Part shown: positions 1-8,265 of the stretch, one piece after another
Position numbering within the stretch: position 1 is the stretch's first letter
Layout of the letters: the number at the start of each line of letters is the position of its first letter
DNA from: a virus
IMG/VR virus record: IMGVR_UViG_3300046321_000143
Location: 1-21,607 of that record
Direction: 5' to 3' (one strand)
DNA: 21,607 bases
Translations under genes and position numbers: made by a program
The notes under the pieces: generated by a model
Told to the model about the DNA's origin: nothing
The model's database searches: none
Seen by the model: only the letters and a program-made list of their open reading frames with translations

Positions 1-331
1 CATGTACTTCATCTATAATGAAAAGTCCAACATCTTTATACTTAATACCTTCAGATAGTAATGTACCTTTTGTTTTAACTATAATTCTATTCTTAAGATG
101 AACAGGAAATGTAGCTAAAAGTTTTATCCATTGTTTATATATAATATCATTAGGTACTGATATTACATAATTAGATTTAAACTTACTTTCAACTTTTTGT
201 ATAGCAAGTATAGCTAAATAAGTTTTACCTGAACCTGGATACCAATCTGCAATACCATTATAGTCAGCTTTTTCCCATTTATCTATACATTCGAGTTGTC
301 TCTCGACTCTATTAGGATCAAGTATTAACAT
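1..331 (-). CDS. SF2 (DExH-box) helicase, N-terminal part; gene runs off the left edge
   Basis: An ATP-dependent nucleic-acid translocase or helicase, probably for phage replication or recombination. I read the first 110 codons from an ATG at 331. Motif I (Walker A) is PGSGKT near residues 32-37, inside ADWYPGSGKTYLAILAIQ. Motif II is FIIDEVH just before the window edge, a DExH box typical of superfamily 2 (Snf2/UvsW/RAD3-like groups). The C-terminal RecA-like domain lies outside the window, so the subfamily cannot be fixed. crAss-like phages usually carry an SNF2-type helicase next to DNA polymerase, and this position fits. The start overlaps the end of the upstream gene (TGA at 318-320) by 14 bases, indicating translational coupling. 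Confidence 0.82.
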   Translation of the reverse strand, partial: MLILDPNRVERQLECIDKWEKADYNGIADWYPGSGKTYLAILAIQKVESKFKSNYVISVPNDIIYKQWIKLLATFPVHLKNRIIVKTKGTLLSEGIKYKDVGLFIIDEVH

Positions 332-944
332 GGTCTAATTCATTTATAGGAAAGAAATCACCATTGTCTAAATAAGCAACAATAGCAGTCATATTCCTGA
401 GGTTTACTAACTTTATCGCTTTGATCGTTTTAGTTTCTTTTTGTTTAATCGATACTAATTCAATTGTACTTCTATACTTAAAATTGACTATAACTTTGTC
501 TCCTATCATAAACCTAGTATCAATATCTTGAATAATTTTAAAATGTATAGGGTAAAGTGGTGGTAAAATATCTACTAAATCATTAGCTCTTTCTGTATCT
601 TGAGTGGCTTCAATGAAATCAGTATAATCTTCTATTTTTACTTTACTATTAGGTACTAGTACAATAGTAACATTATTAATATCTATAAAAGTATGATTAG
701 GATAAAATGTTTTATCCCTTTGTTTAGGTTTTGTACCTGAACCTCTTGGATTAGTATTTGTTTTTCTTGCTACTGTTTTAATAGGTTTAGTAATAGTAGC
801 TTCACCGTTAGCATTAGCAGAAGTAAGACCACTAACGACACTACTCTTACTTAAGGGCAGGTCACTGCGTTGTGCTTCGCCCGTATTAGAGACTGAGTTT
901 GTGTTTGTTTCTACTAGTACCTTAAAGTTTCTTTTTGTTTCCAT
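318..944 (-). CDS. Unidentified early protein between polymerase and SF2 helicase
   Basis: This 208-residue protein belongs to no family I recognise. Residues 1-80 are low-complexity and Ser/Thr/Asn/Lys-rich, probably a disordered linker. Residues 85-205 are beta-rich, with a short FMIGDKVIVNF segment reminiscent of small SH3-like barrels. Its ATG overlaps the polymerase stop codon by one base (TAATG), and its 3' end overlaps the helicase start by 14 bases, so it is embedded in the replication operon and probably co-translated. Part of the linker, encoded around 860-885, is markedly GC-richer than its surroundings and contains the TACGGGC word discussed in the findings. A role in replication is inferred from context only. 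Confidence 0.75.
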   Translation of the reverse strand: METKRNFKVLVETNTNSVSNTGEAQRSDLPLSKSSVVSGLTSANANGEATITKPIKTVARKTNTNPRGSGTKPKQRDKTFYPNHTFIDINNVTIVLVPNSKVKIEDYTDFIEATQDTERANDLVDILPPLYPIHFKIIQDIDTRFMIGDKVIVNFKYRSTIELVSIKQKETKTIKAIKLVNLRNMTAIVAYLDNGDFFPINELDHVNT

Positions 945-3265
945 TATTTAAGCCAGTGTTGAGCAATTTCATGGTCTGCACCAATTGTTACGTTCTTTAA
1001 ATATCTATTAGCTACTTCAACCATAATACTAGCTTTAACTTCAGCAATATCTTTATAGAATTTACCTTTGATAAATTTATGTGGTAGTAACACATTAACA
1101 ATTTTGTTAGTATCTGATACTAATAAATTATCATTTTGTTTATCCACAATTTCATCATGAACCCATAATAAAACTTTAGCATCAAGTTTATGTTTACGAT
1201 AGTATGTAGCTAATACAACAGTTGCTTCTTTAACAAAATCAGCTTGTGTACCTTGTATTCTAACATTTCTTGCTTCTGACTCTTCAGCACTAATTTCTTT
1301 AAAATGTGTTTCTTTGTTGATTTCTTTTTTAATTTGTTCTATCAATCTTGGAAACCATCTTCTAGCGTTAGTTCTGTAGTTAATAATAACAAAACCTTGT
1401 TTAACAGCAGCAGCAGTAGCACCTTCAACCATAGCAAATGTATCTGGAAGTTCTTTCTTGATAGTATTTATAACTATCTGTCCTTCTTCTTTAGGCACAT
1501 TTAATGTTTCACCTGCTTTTTTACCATACATACCATAGATAGCACCAAAGGTCATACCTTTAAATCCTTTTCTAAATCCAGGTGGGTCAGTTTTAGTAAC
1601 TAAAAATGATTTAGCATTTTCAAAATACTTTTCATATAAAGTTTCTAATTCATATTTAATACCACCCGTAAGTTTTTGCATTTGCTTATAAATCTTACTT
1701 GCTCTAGCTCTATAAATATTTCTCCAACAAATTGTAGCCATGTGACTATGCATATCTATTTTAGAAAGATTAATAAGTTTAAAATCTTGAGCGTGAGAAG
1801 CCATAACAATTAATTCTGCACCACTATAATCAGAAGTATTTAATTTGTAACCTGGAGGTGCAATAAAACAAGCACGATATTGTGCTTCAGCAGGGACATT
1901 TTGAGATTGAAATTTATCAGGTTCTCGTTTACCACCGCCTGATTGCATTCTACCTGTAACAGCAGCTGTTTGTCTATAAATAGTATGAAGTTTACCTGTT
2001 ACTGGGTTTATTTTCTTAATAAAATTAGCACCAAAACTTGTAATCTTATTTTGAACTGTACTATATTCTATCCATAGCTTAATAAATTTAGCCATAATAG
2101 AATCAGGTTTATCAATAAGATATTTCTCAAACATGGGCATACTAACTTTATAAGTAGATACAGGCATATAAGATTGTTCATTACTACTAAAAGTTGGAAT
2201 AGCATAGCCTACTTCTGTAGGTAAGGGTTGATTAAGTCTACCAAAGATTTTAACCATTTCAGTAGGAGTATTGTAATTTACTGATAATTTAGGGTCAGGT
2301 TTATACTCTTTCTTGTTAGTTATAGCTTTAATAGTAGATGGTTCACCAAATAAATCTAATACATTAGTTGTACCATCATCATTAATGTAATCATCTGCAA
2401 CACTGTTAGTTCTAAGTTTATTATACTTATTACCAGCTAATGCAATTTTAGGGTCTAAACCTTTGTATAATTCATTTTCAGATACATAATCTCTAAGACG
2501 TCTAACTTCTTCATCAAGTTTTAATTGAATTTCAAGTCGTTTATCTTTATTAGATTGAATAATACTAATCCATTTTTCAACATCAAAATCAATACCTTCA
2601 TTTTCACTATCAGCTAAGATAGAAATAAGAGGGAATTCAATACCATATATAAGAAATTCCATTTTGTACTTCTTAATAATAGGACGTTGTTTAAGTCTAA
2701 TTTTAAGTGGGTCATTAAGGTCATTTGCTAAATACTTGATATGATGATATTCAATTCTGAATTTAGTAACATCTTTATCAACAAATTCTAATCTTACATC
2801 TTTATCTCTGTATTCTTTTAGATAACGTTTAACAAGTTCACCTAGATTATTATGTCTATAGTAACCCATAAATAAACGTTGTTCTGCTATAATAACATCA
2901 TATACTCTTGTAAGTAAAATGTCATATTTAGCTTGAATAAATTTAATATCGAATTTAAGATTAGCACCTATAATTACAATTTTACGAGTAAGAATATGTT
3001 CATAAACTGATGTAATGTCAACGTCATAAGCAAATATAAATTTGTTTGCATTAGTACCTATACCTGTTAACATGATATCAGATACATAAGGGTCTAAACC
3101 TGTAGTTTCTAAATCGAGGGATTGAATTTTAGCATTACCAATTACATTGTGATATAATCTTATACCATAAGCAGCATCTATAACTCTAATGTCATCAAAC
3201 TCTTCAATTGTAAACTTAAGGTATTCTCTGTATTCTTCTGGTTTATTAGTTACAAAATATATCAT
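944..3265 (-). CDS. Family A DNA polymerase with 3'-5' exonuclease domain
   Basis: The phage replicative polymerase, 773 residues. The proofreading domain is N-terminal: Exo I SLDLETTGL at 49-57, Exo II ANLKFD around 101-106, and Exo III as Y178-L-A-N-D182. The polymerase domain has motif A NTSDYSGAEL with catalytic Asp at 479, motif B from R565 (RKGFKGMTFGAIYG, Lys 569, Tyr 577), and motif C WVHDEIV with His 703 and Asp 704. In motif A the usual QI of bacterial Pol I is GA, closer to the SG form in T7 polymerase. Residues 265-350 form a long, poorly conserved stretch before the palm. All catalytic residues appear intact, so both activities are expected. Family A polymerases occur in many crAss-like phages. 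It starts 9 bases after the preceding stop. Confidence 0.97.
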   Translation of the reverse strand: MIYFVTNKPEEYREYLKFTIEEFDDIRVIDAAYGIRLYHNVIGNAKIQSLDLETTGLDPYVSDIMLTGIGTNANKFIFAYDVDITSVYEHILTRKIVIIGANLKFDIKFIQAKYDILLTRVYDVIIAEQRLFMGYYRHNNLGELVKRYLKEYRDKDVRLEFVDKDVTKFRIEYHHIKYLANDLNDPLKIRLKQRPIIKKYKMEFLIYGIEFPLISILADSENEGIDFDVEKWISIIQSNKDKRLEIQLKLDEEVRRLRDYVSENELYKGLDPKIALAGNKYNKLRTNSVADDYINDDGTTNVLDLFGEPSTIKAITNKKEYKPDPKLSVNYNTPTEMVKIFGRLNQPLPTEVGYAIPTFSSNEQSYMPVSTYKVSMPMFEKYLIDKPDSIMAKFIKLWIEYSTVQNKITSFGANFIKKINPVTGKLHTIYRQTAAVTGRMQSGGGKREPDKFQSQNVPAEAQYRACFIAPPGYKLNTSDYSGAELIVMASHAQDFKLINLSKIDMHSHMATICWRNIYRARASKIYKQMQKLTGGIKYELETLYEKYFENAKSFLVTKTDPPGFRKGFKGMTFGAIYGMYGKKAGETLNVPKEEGQIVINTIKKELPDTFAMVEGATAAAVKQGFVIINYRTNARRWFPRLIEQIKKEINKETHFKEISAEESEARNVRIQGTQADFVKEATVVLATYYRKHKLDAKVLLWVHDEIVDKQNDNLLVSDTNKIVNVLLPHKFIKGKFYKDIAEVKASIMVEVANRYLKNVTIGADHEIAQHWLK

Positions 3266-3274
3266 AAGTTTAAA

Positions 3275-3592
3275 TTAAAATGGTTGTCCTTCAGCAGGTG
3301 TAATAAATCTTTCTAATCTATGTAAAATATTAGTTACAGTTTTAAGTCTAAGCATTTGATGATTATCATTAGGATAATCAACTTGAAGATTACATAAAGC
3401 TTCTAAGAAATTAACTTCTCTATATTCTATGTAATTTATTATTAAACTTAAACAATAGTCTAAAGGTACTTTTACATATACAAACATAAAATCACTTAAA
3501 GATGAATTTATACCTTTATGATAAGCTGTAAGTCCTATATAAGTATTAGGATATTTAACCTTAATATTAGTAATATAATCATTAGTTGTCAT
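3275..3592 (-). CDS. Unidentified small protein between Dda-like helicase and polymerase
   Basis: About 105 residues from the chosen start (MTTNDYITN). The frame stays open upstream to an ATG at 3670 (131 residues), but that start would overlap the helicase gene by 89 bases. The ATG at 3592, or another at 3598, leaves only an 11-17 base overlap, like other junctions in this operon, so I prefer 3592. The sequence is rich in Tyr, Leu and Asn, has no membrane segment or recognisable motif, and ends 9 bases before the polymerase start. Function unknown; a replication accessory role is suggested only by location. Confidence 0.65.
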   Translation of the reverse strand: MTTNDYITNIKVKYPNTYIGLTAYHKGINSSLSDFMFVYVKVPLDYCLSLIINYIEYREVNFLEALCNLQVDYPNDNHQMLRLKTVTNILHRLERFITPAEGQPF

Positions 3593-4949
3593 AAACATAA
3601 ATTGTTTTACTTGTTCTACTAGATGCAACATATAAAAGACTTCTTCTTGTAAAACCATTATAACAAGCACGAAAAGATGGAAGATATATACCTACGTTAC
3701 TGTATGTACTACCTTGTGATTTATGAGTAGTTTGTGCATACCCATAATCAAAATCTTTTTTAGCAACTTTATCATTATAATTATTAAATACTTCATAGTT
3801 AATAAGAATTTTGTTTTTAAAGTCGTAAAACTCTCTCCATGCTCTAAACATTGTACCGTTAGTATGTCTACGTACTAATTCAGCTTCAAAGTCTTCTTTA
3901 CTACTAGGGTGTAGCATATACAATAAATTATCACAATTTACAGCTTTACATTCATATAATACAATTGGTATTTTACAAATTTTAACTGTTATTGCTTTAA
4001 CTTCTGTAAGAAGATAATCTTCTGAGTTTCTGATATGACTTTGAAAGAAAGGTGCAATATCAGTTTCTTTTCCAACTGTACTATAACCTTTAATTAAATC
4101 ACCAACAGCTACATAATCTTCTGAAGGATTTATTCTTTTTCGTAAAAATCCATTAACATTAGTTACTGTAGCATTATCAAAAGCTAATAATTTAGTATTA
4201 TAAGGATCTTTTTTAGCTTCTTCTGTTTTAAATAGTTTAACTATTTCATCAATGTAAGTAGGTCCTTTTCTAAGCATATAACCTTCACCTTTATCATTAA
4301 AAGTATCAGTAATTTTAGTTAATCTAGGTATAAATAAATCAGTACCATTTATAACATCTTCTCTTGCAATATGCAGTAGTTCATTAACAGGGTTGGACTC
4401 ATCTTGTCTCATTATCTCTGTAAGTTCAATTTGAGGATGTTTAATAAATGTATTACTAATTTTAGCATTTTGATTACCTTTTTCTACTGGTGGTAATTGA
4501 TATTTATCACCAATAAAAAGTATCTTAACTTTATATTGTTTACTGAGTTTAGTAATAAGGTTATGAATATAAGGTCCAATCATAGAGCATTCATCTATAA
4601 TAATAATCTTGTATTCTGATATTCTTTCTTGACCTTGAGGCATAAACATAACATTAGTAGGGTCGAAATCCTCCATATTAGTATTAGGTCTAAGTCCAAG
4701 TAAAGATTGAATAGTTTCTCCAGGATAACCTGTCATTTTGTTTATAACAGTTTTTGCTTGGTGAGTAGGAGCAGATACTGCAACAGACCTTATAGTACTT
4801 CGTCTAATAATTTCTTTAACAATAGTACTTTTACCACTACCCGCAGGGCCTGTAAGAGTTATTATACTGTTATCTTCATAATTATACTTTTTTTCTATAA
4901 AATCACCTACTACTTTAATGGCATTTTCTTGACCATTTGTAAAAGTCAT
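3582..4949 (-). CDS. Dda/RecD-like superfamily 1B DNA helicase
   Basis: A 5'-3' DNA helicase of the Dda/RecD2 type, 455 residues, close to T4 Dda (439). Motifs in order: Q-like TNGQENAI at 4-11; Walker A GPAGSGKST at 34-42 (Lys 40); motif Ia SAPTHQAK near 59-66; motif II IIIDECSM with Asp 119 and Glu 120; motif III FIGDKYQLPPV near 145-155; motif IV EIMRQDESNPV near 178-188; motif V YAQTTHKSQGSTYSN near the C-terminus; motif VI LLYVASSRTS. All core ATPase residues are present. Such helicases clear proteins ahead of the fork or support recombination-dependent replication. The 3' end overlaps the next gene. The upstream gap is 56 bases of A/T-rich leader without a clear Shine-Dalgarno sequence. 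Confidence 0.95.
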   Translation of the reverse strand: MTFTNGQENAIKVVGDFIEKKYNYEDNSIITLTGPAGSGKSTIVKEIIRRSTIRSVAVSAPTHQAKTVINKMTGYPGETIQSLLGLRPNTNMEDFDPTNVMFMPQGQERISEYKIIIIDECSMIGPYIHNLITKLSKQYKVKILFIGDKYQLPPVEKGNQNAKISNTFIKHPQIELTEIMRQDESNPVNELLHIAREDVINGTDLFIPRLTKITDTFNDKGEGYMLRKGPTYIDEIVKLFKTEEAKKDPYNTKLLAFDNATVTNVNGFLRKRINPSEDYVAVGDLIKGYSTVGKETDIAPFFQSHIRNSEDYLLTEVKAITVKICKIPIVLYECKAVNCDNLLYMLHPSSKEDFEAELVRRHTNGTMFRAWREFYDFKNKILINYEVFNNYNDKVAKKDFDYGYAQTTHKSQGSTYSNVGIYLPSFRACYNGFTRRSLLYVASSRTSKTIYVYDN

Positions 4950-5005
4950 ATTATTGTTTTTTATTGATTCATAAACATTAGTTTATAATTAAATAGGGTT
5001 TACCT

Positions 5006-5209
5006 TTATAGTAGAATTTTAAATCTTCTTCTATGTCTAGCTTTTCTTTCAGCTAAAAGTTCTTCATATACAGCTTTATTATTTGCATATTCATCAGAGT
5101 AATCTTTACCGTCTCGTAATAAAGCTTCATATCTTGTAATAGCGTTACTAAGAAAACCTTTAGTCATCTTAGTAACGTCTATTTCTTGTTCGTCTATAGT
5201 TACATACAT
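5006..5209 (-). CDS. Small charged early protein, unidentified
   Basis: A 67-residue protein, strongly charged and predicted mostly helical. Residues 16-56 look like a helical hairpin (Thr-Lys-Gly-Phe, then an E/L/A-rich second helix), and the C-terminus is basic (ARHRRRF). The basic tail would suit nucleic-acid or acidic-partner binding, but that is inference. It begins 4 bases downstream of the stop of the previous gene and is followed by a 56-base gap before the helicase. No family recognised. Confidence 0.7.
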   Translation of the reverse strand: MYVTIDEQEIDVTKMTKGFLSNAITRYEALLRDGKDYSDEYANNKAVYEELLAERKARHRRRFKILL

Positions 5210-5213
5210 ACAA

Positions 5214-5561
5214 TTAATTCATAGAATAAGTGCCTGCGATTACATTAACCATTTGTAAGTAATCATAAAAACTATCTTCTTCTACGAGTGTATAATCTAT
5301 TTCTATAGATTGTCTATCAGATGGTCTAGGTAGATTTTTTGCGACTAATGTATAACCAATTGGATTAACCATAGAAACAAATACATATTTTGATAAGAAT
5401 TCATTGTAACGCATACGTTCTAATGAGTGTCTATTTTCATGGTATCTAATTCTAGTATTAGTATCTTCTCTTGGACATATAAAAGTCAAAATAGATAAGG
5501 ACTTTAAGACTAAGTTAGTTTCATCTAAAACACCTTCTTCATTGAATGATGTAATTAACAT
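5214..5561 (-). CDS. Unidentified early protein (115 aa)
   Basis: No recognisable family. The protein is mixed alpha/beta with no membrane segment or metal-binding motif. The segment around residues 35-60 is rich in Arg, His and Glu (TRIRYHENRHSLERMR). Its ATG follows the previous stop codon directly (TAAATG) and its stop lies 4 bases before the next start, so it is coupled within the operon between the GroES-like gene and the Dda-like helicase. Confidence 0.72.
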   Translation of the reverse strand: MLITSFNEEGVLDETNLVLKSLSILTFICPREDTNTRIRYHENRHSLERMRYNEFLSKYVFVSMVNPIGYTLVAKNLPRPSDRQSIEIDYTLVEEDSFYDYLQMVNVIAGTYSMN

Positions 5562-5963
5562 TTAAATATCTTCTCTAACAAAAGCAAAAGGTGCATAAAT
5601 ATTAAGAACTCCAAGTTTAGGGGAATCATAACCTTCAATTGGAAATTGAATAGGTGTAATTTGACTTCTAGGTACTATAAGATTATCACCTACTTTAAGC
5701 TTTCTTTTTGAAGGTCTTTTAATTTCTTGAACTTCTACAAAAGCTAACTCATTTGTAGTTGTATTAGTTGTTATAGGAGCAGCTATTAAAGGTTCATGTA
5801 CTTTTACAACAGTAGCAATAGTATAGAATACATTAGCTTTTTCTCTTGCAATAGTTTCATCAGATTTAATAACATTACCTGATTTTGGGTACACAATGGG
5901 TTCCATAACCTCTACAATAATTTCGTCTGAATTTAAGATTTCAATTTGGTTTAATTTAAGCAT
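5562..5963 (-). CDS. Possible GroES (cpn10)-like protein
   Basis: 133 residues. The layout matches the co-chaperonin GroES fold: an N-terminal strand DEIIVEVMEP (like DRVIVKRKE), a mobile-loop region SGNVIKSDET (like AGGIVLTG), a strand IATVVKVHEP (like RGEVLAVG), then KLKVGDNLIVP (like DVKVGDIVIF), and a C-terminal FAFVREDI (like VLIMSESDI). It is longer than E. coli GroES (97), with a Thr/Asn/Pro-rich insert around residues 60-90. T4 gp31 is the known precedent of a phage GroES replacement used to fold capsid protein, but I infer the family from pattern only, and a generic small beta-barrel is the alternative. It abuts the next gene with no gap. Its leader contains the recurrent TATAAACCCAA motif, which overlaps the stop codon of the upstream endonuclease gene. 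Confidence 0.6.
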   Translation of the reverse strand: MLKLNQIEILNSDEIIVEVMEPIVYPKSGNVIKSDETIAREKANVFYTIATVVKVHEPLIAAPITTNTTTNELAFVEVQEIKRPSKRKLKVGDNLIVPRSQITPIQFPIEGYDSPKLGVLNIYAPFAFVREDI

Positions 5964-5986
5964 AAAATTTGAGTATTTATTTGGGT

Positions 5987-6697
5987 TTATATTAATGTTT
6001 GTTTTTCTATTAAATTAGTTTTATTAAACCAATATAATTTTTTATGTGTACGATGACTTTCTTTTAAACATAGTTTAACAGCTTCAATTGAATATTCAGT
6101 GTCTTTAAGTTCTAAAATATCATCATATTCTTTAATAATAATAGCACTCCATTTTGTTTTTTTAATTGCTATTACAGGTTGTTTTTCTTTTTTATTCTTT
6201 TCTAATATTGATATATGAATATGTTTGAAAGGTTCTAAATAATCAACTTGTTTTATAAATTGATGTTTTTTATGAGAACTTACCTTAGTTTCTAAACAAT
6301 ATCTTATACTTGACATACTAAAGTTATCTATATCTTGAGCTTCTTTTATATTGGTATAAGCTTTTATAATATTACCATAAAAATCTAAAGAAAATATAGG
6401 TGTAGATAAATAATAATCAAGATTAGGGCAATGTCCACCTATTTGTACATTAGTTAATGTACCAGTATTATCACATAATCTACCGTATTGCTTAATTAAT
6501 TTTTGTTCTAATATACAACCTTCTTCTAAAGTTAAATTATCTTTTACAATAGCATACTTACATTTAGAATTATAATATTCTTTCCAAGCGTTTGTTCTAC
6601 CTTTTAAATCTAAGGCTCTATTATTTTGTCCTAATCCAACATAAAATACTGTATCATCTTTTAATACGTGTATATATACATAATAGTTTGTATTCAT
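5987..6697 (-). CDS. GIY-YIG homing endonuclease with two NUMOD-type repeats
   Basis: A free-standing, self-mobilising nuclease of 236 residues. The catalytic domain occupies residues 1-95: YVYI at 6-9 and FYVGLG at 18-23 form the GIY...YIG strands, Arg 27 is the likely catalytic Arg, Glu 64 lies in EQKLIKQYG, and Asn 83 in LTNVQIGG. Two DNA-binding repeats of NUMOD1 type follow: about 98-148 (SLDFYGNIIKAYTNIKEA, then SIRYCL) and about 172-225 (KEYDDILEL, then SIEAVKLCL). The gene sits as a unit between early genes, flanked upstream by 327 bp of noncoding DNA. Its stop codon lies inside the leader motif of the downstream gene. Catalytic residues look intact, so it is probably active. Target site unknown; neighbouring DNA or a related phage is the usual case. 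Confidence 0.92.
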   Translation of the reverse strand: MNTNYYVYIHVLKDDTVFYVGLGQNNRALDLKGRTNAWKEYYNSKCKYAIVKDNLTLEEGCILEQKLIKQYGRLCDNTGTLTNVQIGGHCPNLDYYLSTPIFSLDFYGNIIKAYTNIKEAQDIDNFSMSSIRYCLETKVSSHKKHQFIKQVDYLEPFKHIHISILEKNKKEKQPVIAIKKTKWSAIIIKEYDDILELKDTEYSIEAVKLCLKESHRTHKKLYWFNKTNLIEKQTLI

Positions 6698-7024
6698 AAT
6701 ATGAATTATTTAATATTTGATGTAAAGATACTAAAAATAAAGATGCATTATAATACTATTCATGGATTAAAATCGCTTAGAGTTAAGAAAACCTTGCAAA
6801 TTTGAGGTGTTGAGGTTAAAATTGCAGTATTTTGAATTTTTAATTTAAATCAGCTAATATTTATATGTATATGTAATATCATATTTATAAGTACTATTGT
6901 GATTAGATACATTGACTACACCACTGTTTTTACCTGACTACATTTGTAATTTAGTTATTAAGAGTATGTAGTAAGCAGTGATTGCCCTTAATGCAAGATT
7001 CGTTCGTGTTACATATAGTTACAT
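6698..7024 (-). other. Noncoding spacer upstream of the homing endonuclease
   Basis: No frame on either strand gives a credible gene here. It contains a 24-bp imperfect repeat (core ATGGATTAAAATCG, 6762-6775) shared with 8461-8474, and a TATCTTTA box (6723-6730, minus strand) that weakly resembles a Bacteroidetes -7 element but lacks a -33 match. A long imperfect stem can form between CACTG...ACTACA (about 6920-6941) and TGTAGTAAGCAGTG (about 6967-6980). TTGCCC (about 6983-6988) pairs with GGGCAA (about 7033-7038) at the end of the next gene. I see no tRNA. Confidence 0.5.
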
Positions 7025-7264
7025 CTACATTATGGGCAAGTTACTTGTTAATCTTATTACAACTTTCAATTGATTTAAATTTTCAATTAAACCTGCATAT
7101 CTAATATCCTCCTCTGTTCTAAAAGCAATCATAGTTCTACCTGAAACAGTATGAGTAATAATCATTTTAGTTTCTAAATCTACAGCAGTGATAATAGTAT
7201 TAACATCATCTTGAACGATATGATATTTCTTATCCTTAAAGAATTGTAGTATAATCTTTATCAT
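7025..7264 (-). CDS. Unidentified small early protein (79 aa)
   Basis: A 79-residue protein with no family I recognise. It begins with a basic helix-like segment (MIKIILQFFKDKKYHIVQ) and continues as alternating hydrophobic residues, suggesting a small beta-rich domain. Its ATG overlaps the stop of the upstream gene in an ATGA junction (7261-7264), so the two are translationally coupled. Its stop is followed by the noncoding spacer before the homing endonuclease, so it may end a sub-operon. Confidence 0.65.
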   Translation of the reverse strand: MIKIILQFFKDKKYHIVQDDVNTIITAVDLETKMIITHTVSGRTMIAFRTEEDIRYAGLIENLNQLKVVIRLTSNLPIM

Positions 7265-7563
7265 TTCAATCTACCTTTAAGGGCATTTACACCACGAGTA
7301 TTTAATGGTACTCCATTTCTATTTAAAGCGTAACCACCTTTAGTATAATTACCATTTTTGTTAGCATTTACATTGAATGCACCTGGATTTGGAAATTCAA
7401 CTTTTCTTCCTGTTACTTTTATCATTTTTAAGTTATTTAATTTATTATTTATTAGCACCCTTCTTATATCAGTTCTATATACACTTTTAAAGTCTATGTG
7501 ATGTACTATAAGAATAGGGTCATTAGATAATAGGTCAAGATGTCTTGTTCCGTAACTTTTCAT
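7261..7563 (-). CDS. Unidentified basic early protein (100 aa)
   Basis: 100 residues, basic, with an Asn/Gly-rich C-terminal half (residues 62-98, for example NVNANKNGNYTKGGYALN) that is probably flexible. The N-terminal half has alternating hydrophobic residues and several His/Arg. No domain recognised. The start codon overlaps a TAA of the frame upstream (TAATG at 7561-7565). That junction is shared with true gene pairs in this operon and hints that a tiny ORF precedes it. Confidence 0.65.
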   Translation of the reverse strand: MKSYGTRHLDLLSNDPILIVHHIDFKSVYRTDIRRVLINNKLNNLKMIKVTGRKVEFPNPGAFNVNANKNGNYTKGGYALNRNGVPLNTRGVNALKGRLK

Positions 7564-7640
7564 TATCTATTTGCTGAGAACTTCCAATAGTGTCTATATA
7601 TCTTCCACTCTTCTTTGGTGACGGATGGTATATATTTCAA
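7563..7640 (-). CDS. Possible tiny ORF (25 codons, TTG start) or gene remnant
   Basis: A short minus-strand frame reads KYIPSVTKEEWKIYRHYWKF and then stops with TAA overlapping the ATG of the next gene. The Trp/Tyr/Lys-rich peptide looks protein-like and the stop-start overlap is typical of coupled genes. The only in-frame start is TTG at 7640. An ATG at 7644 preceded by AAAGG lies in another frame and stops after 16 codons. It may be a real leader peptide, the tail of a gene broken by an indel, or chance. Confidence 0.25.
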   Translation of the reverse strand: MKYIPSVTKEEWKIYRHYWKFSANR

Positions 7641-7809
7641 TCATTTCTTTTCCTTTAAAGATTCAATGATTTACTAAGCAACATATCTCTATACAGTTGC
7701 ATCTATTCCTATTATTACTAATAGGTTACAGTTTAAAGTCATAAGGATTTTGGACTATATTTTATAAGGGTTTATTCGCTCACTTACAAAACCTTATAAA
7801 TCGTATTGT

Positions 7810-8265
7810 TTAATCAGGTATTTGGTCTTCAATTAAAGATTCATACACAAGTAATTCTTTTTCTGTATAATCATTTTTAAGATAAGGTAAACTTATATTT
7901 CTAGGGTTATCAATAGTAGCAAACTCATAGTTATTATAACCATTTAAAAAGCCTTTTCTAAGCATATCTAAAGCTATTTCAAACTTATTTATATCATTTA
8001 CTAATTTAATACCTTTAGATGCAAAAGCGTATTCTCTACGAATAATATTATTAGGTTTAAATTTAAAATTAGTTAAGGAAGTAATAGCATTAGTAGCTGC
8101 ACAAGCATAACAAACAACATTAGATTTATTATTTATATCTAATTCGTGTTTAATACTGCCATAAGAACCCATATCTATATTATAATGTGGCTTTCTTAAG
8201 CCGTCTACAAGAGCAGTTAATATTTGTCTTGCAGTGAATTTGGTGAAATCTATTGTTCTAGACAT
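7810..8265 (-). CDS. Unidentified early protein (151 aa)
   Basis: 151 residues without a known family. The N-terminus (TIDFTKFTARQILTALVDGL) looks helical. A CYACAATNAI segment at about residues 52-61 has a CxxC pair that could bind a metal or be redox-active, but a single pair is weak evidence. The C-terminal third is rich in Asn, Tyr and Glu. It overlaps the end of the upstream gene by 16 bases and is followed by about 245 bp with at most a tiny ORF, so transcription may pause or end there. Confidence 0.7.
   Translation of the reverse strand: MSRTIDFTKFTARQILTALVDGLRKPHYNIDMGSYGSIKHELDINNKSNVVCYACAATNAITSLTNFKFKPNNIIRREYAFASKGIKLVNDINKFEIALDMLRKGFLNGYNNYEFATIDNPRNISLPYLKNDYTEKELLVYESLIEDQIPD

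Noticed and set aside
1304-1504. ORFs on the strand opposite the polymerase, helicase, nuclease and portal genes
   Set aside because: They are shadows of strongly supported genes, with no leader or protein-like pattern of their own.
3593-3670. Upstream extension of the small gene after the Dda-like helicase
   Set aside because: It would overlap the helicase gene by 89 bases. Internal ATGs at 3592 and 3598 give the short overlaps usual here.
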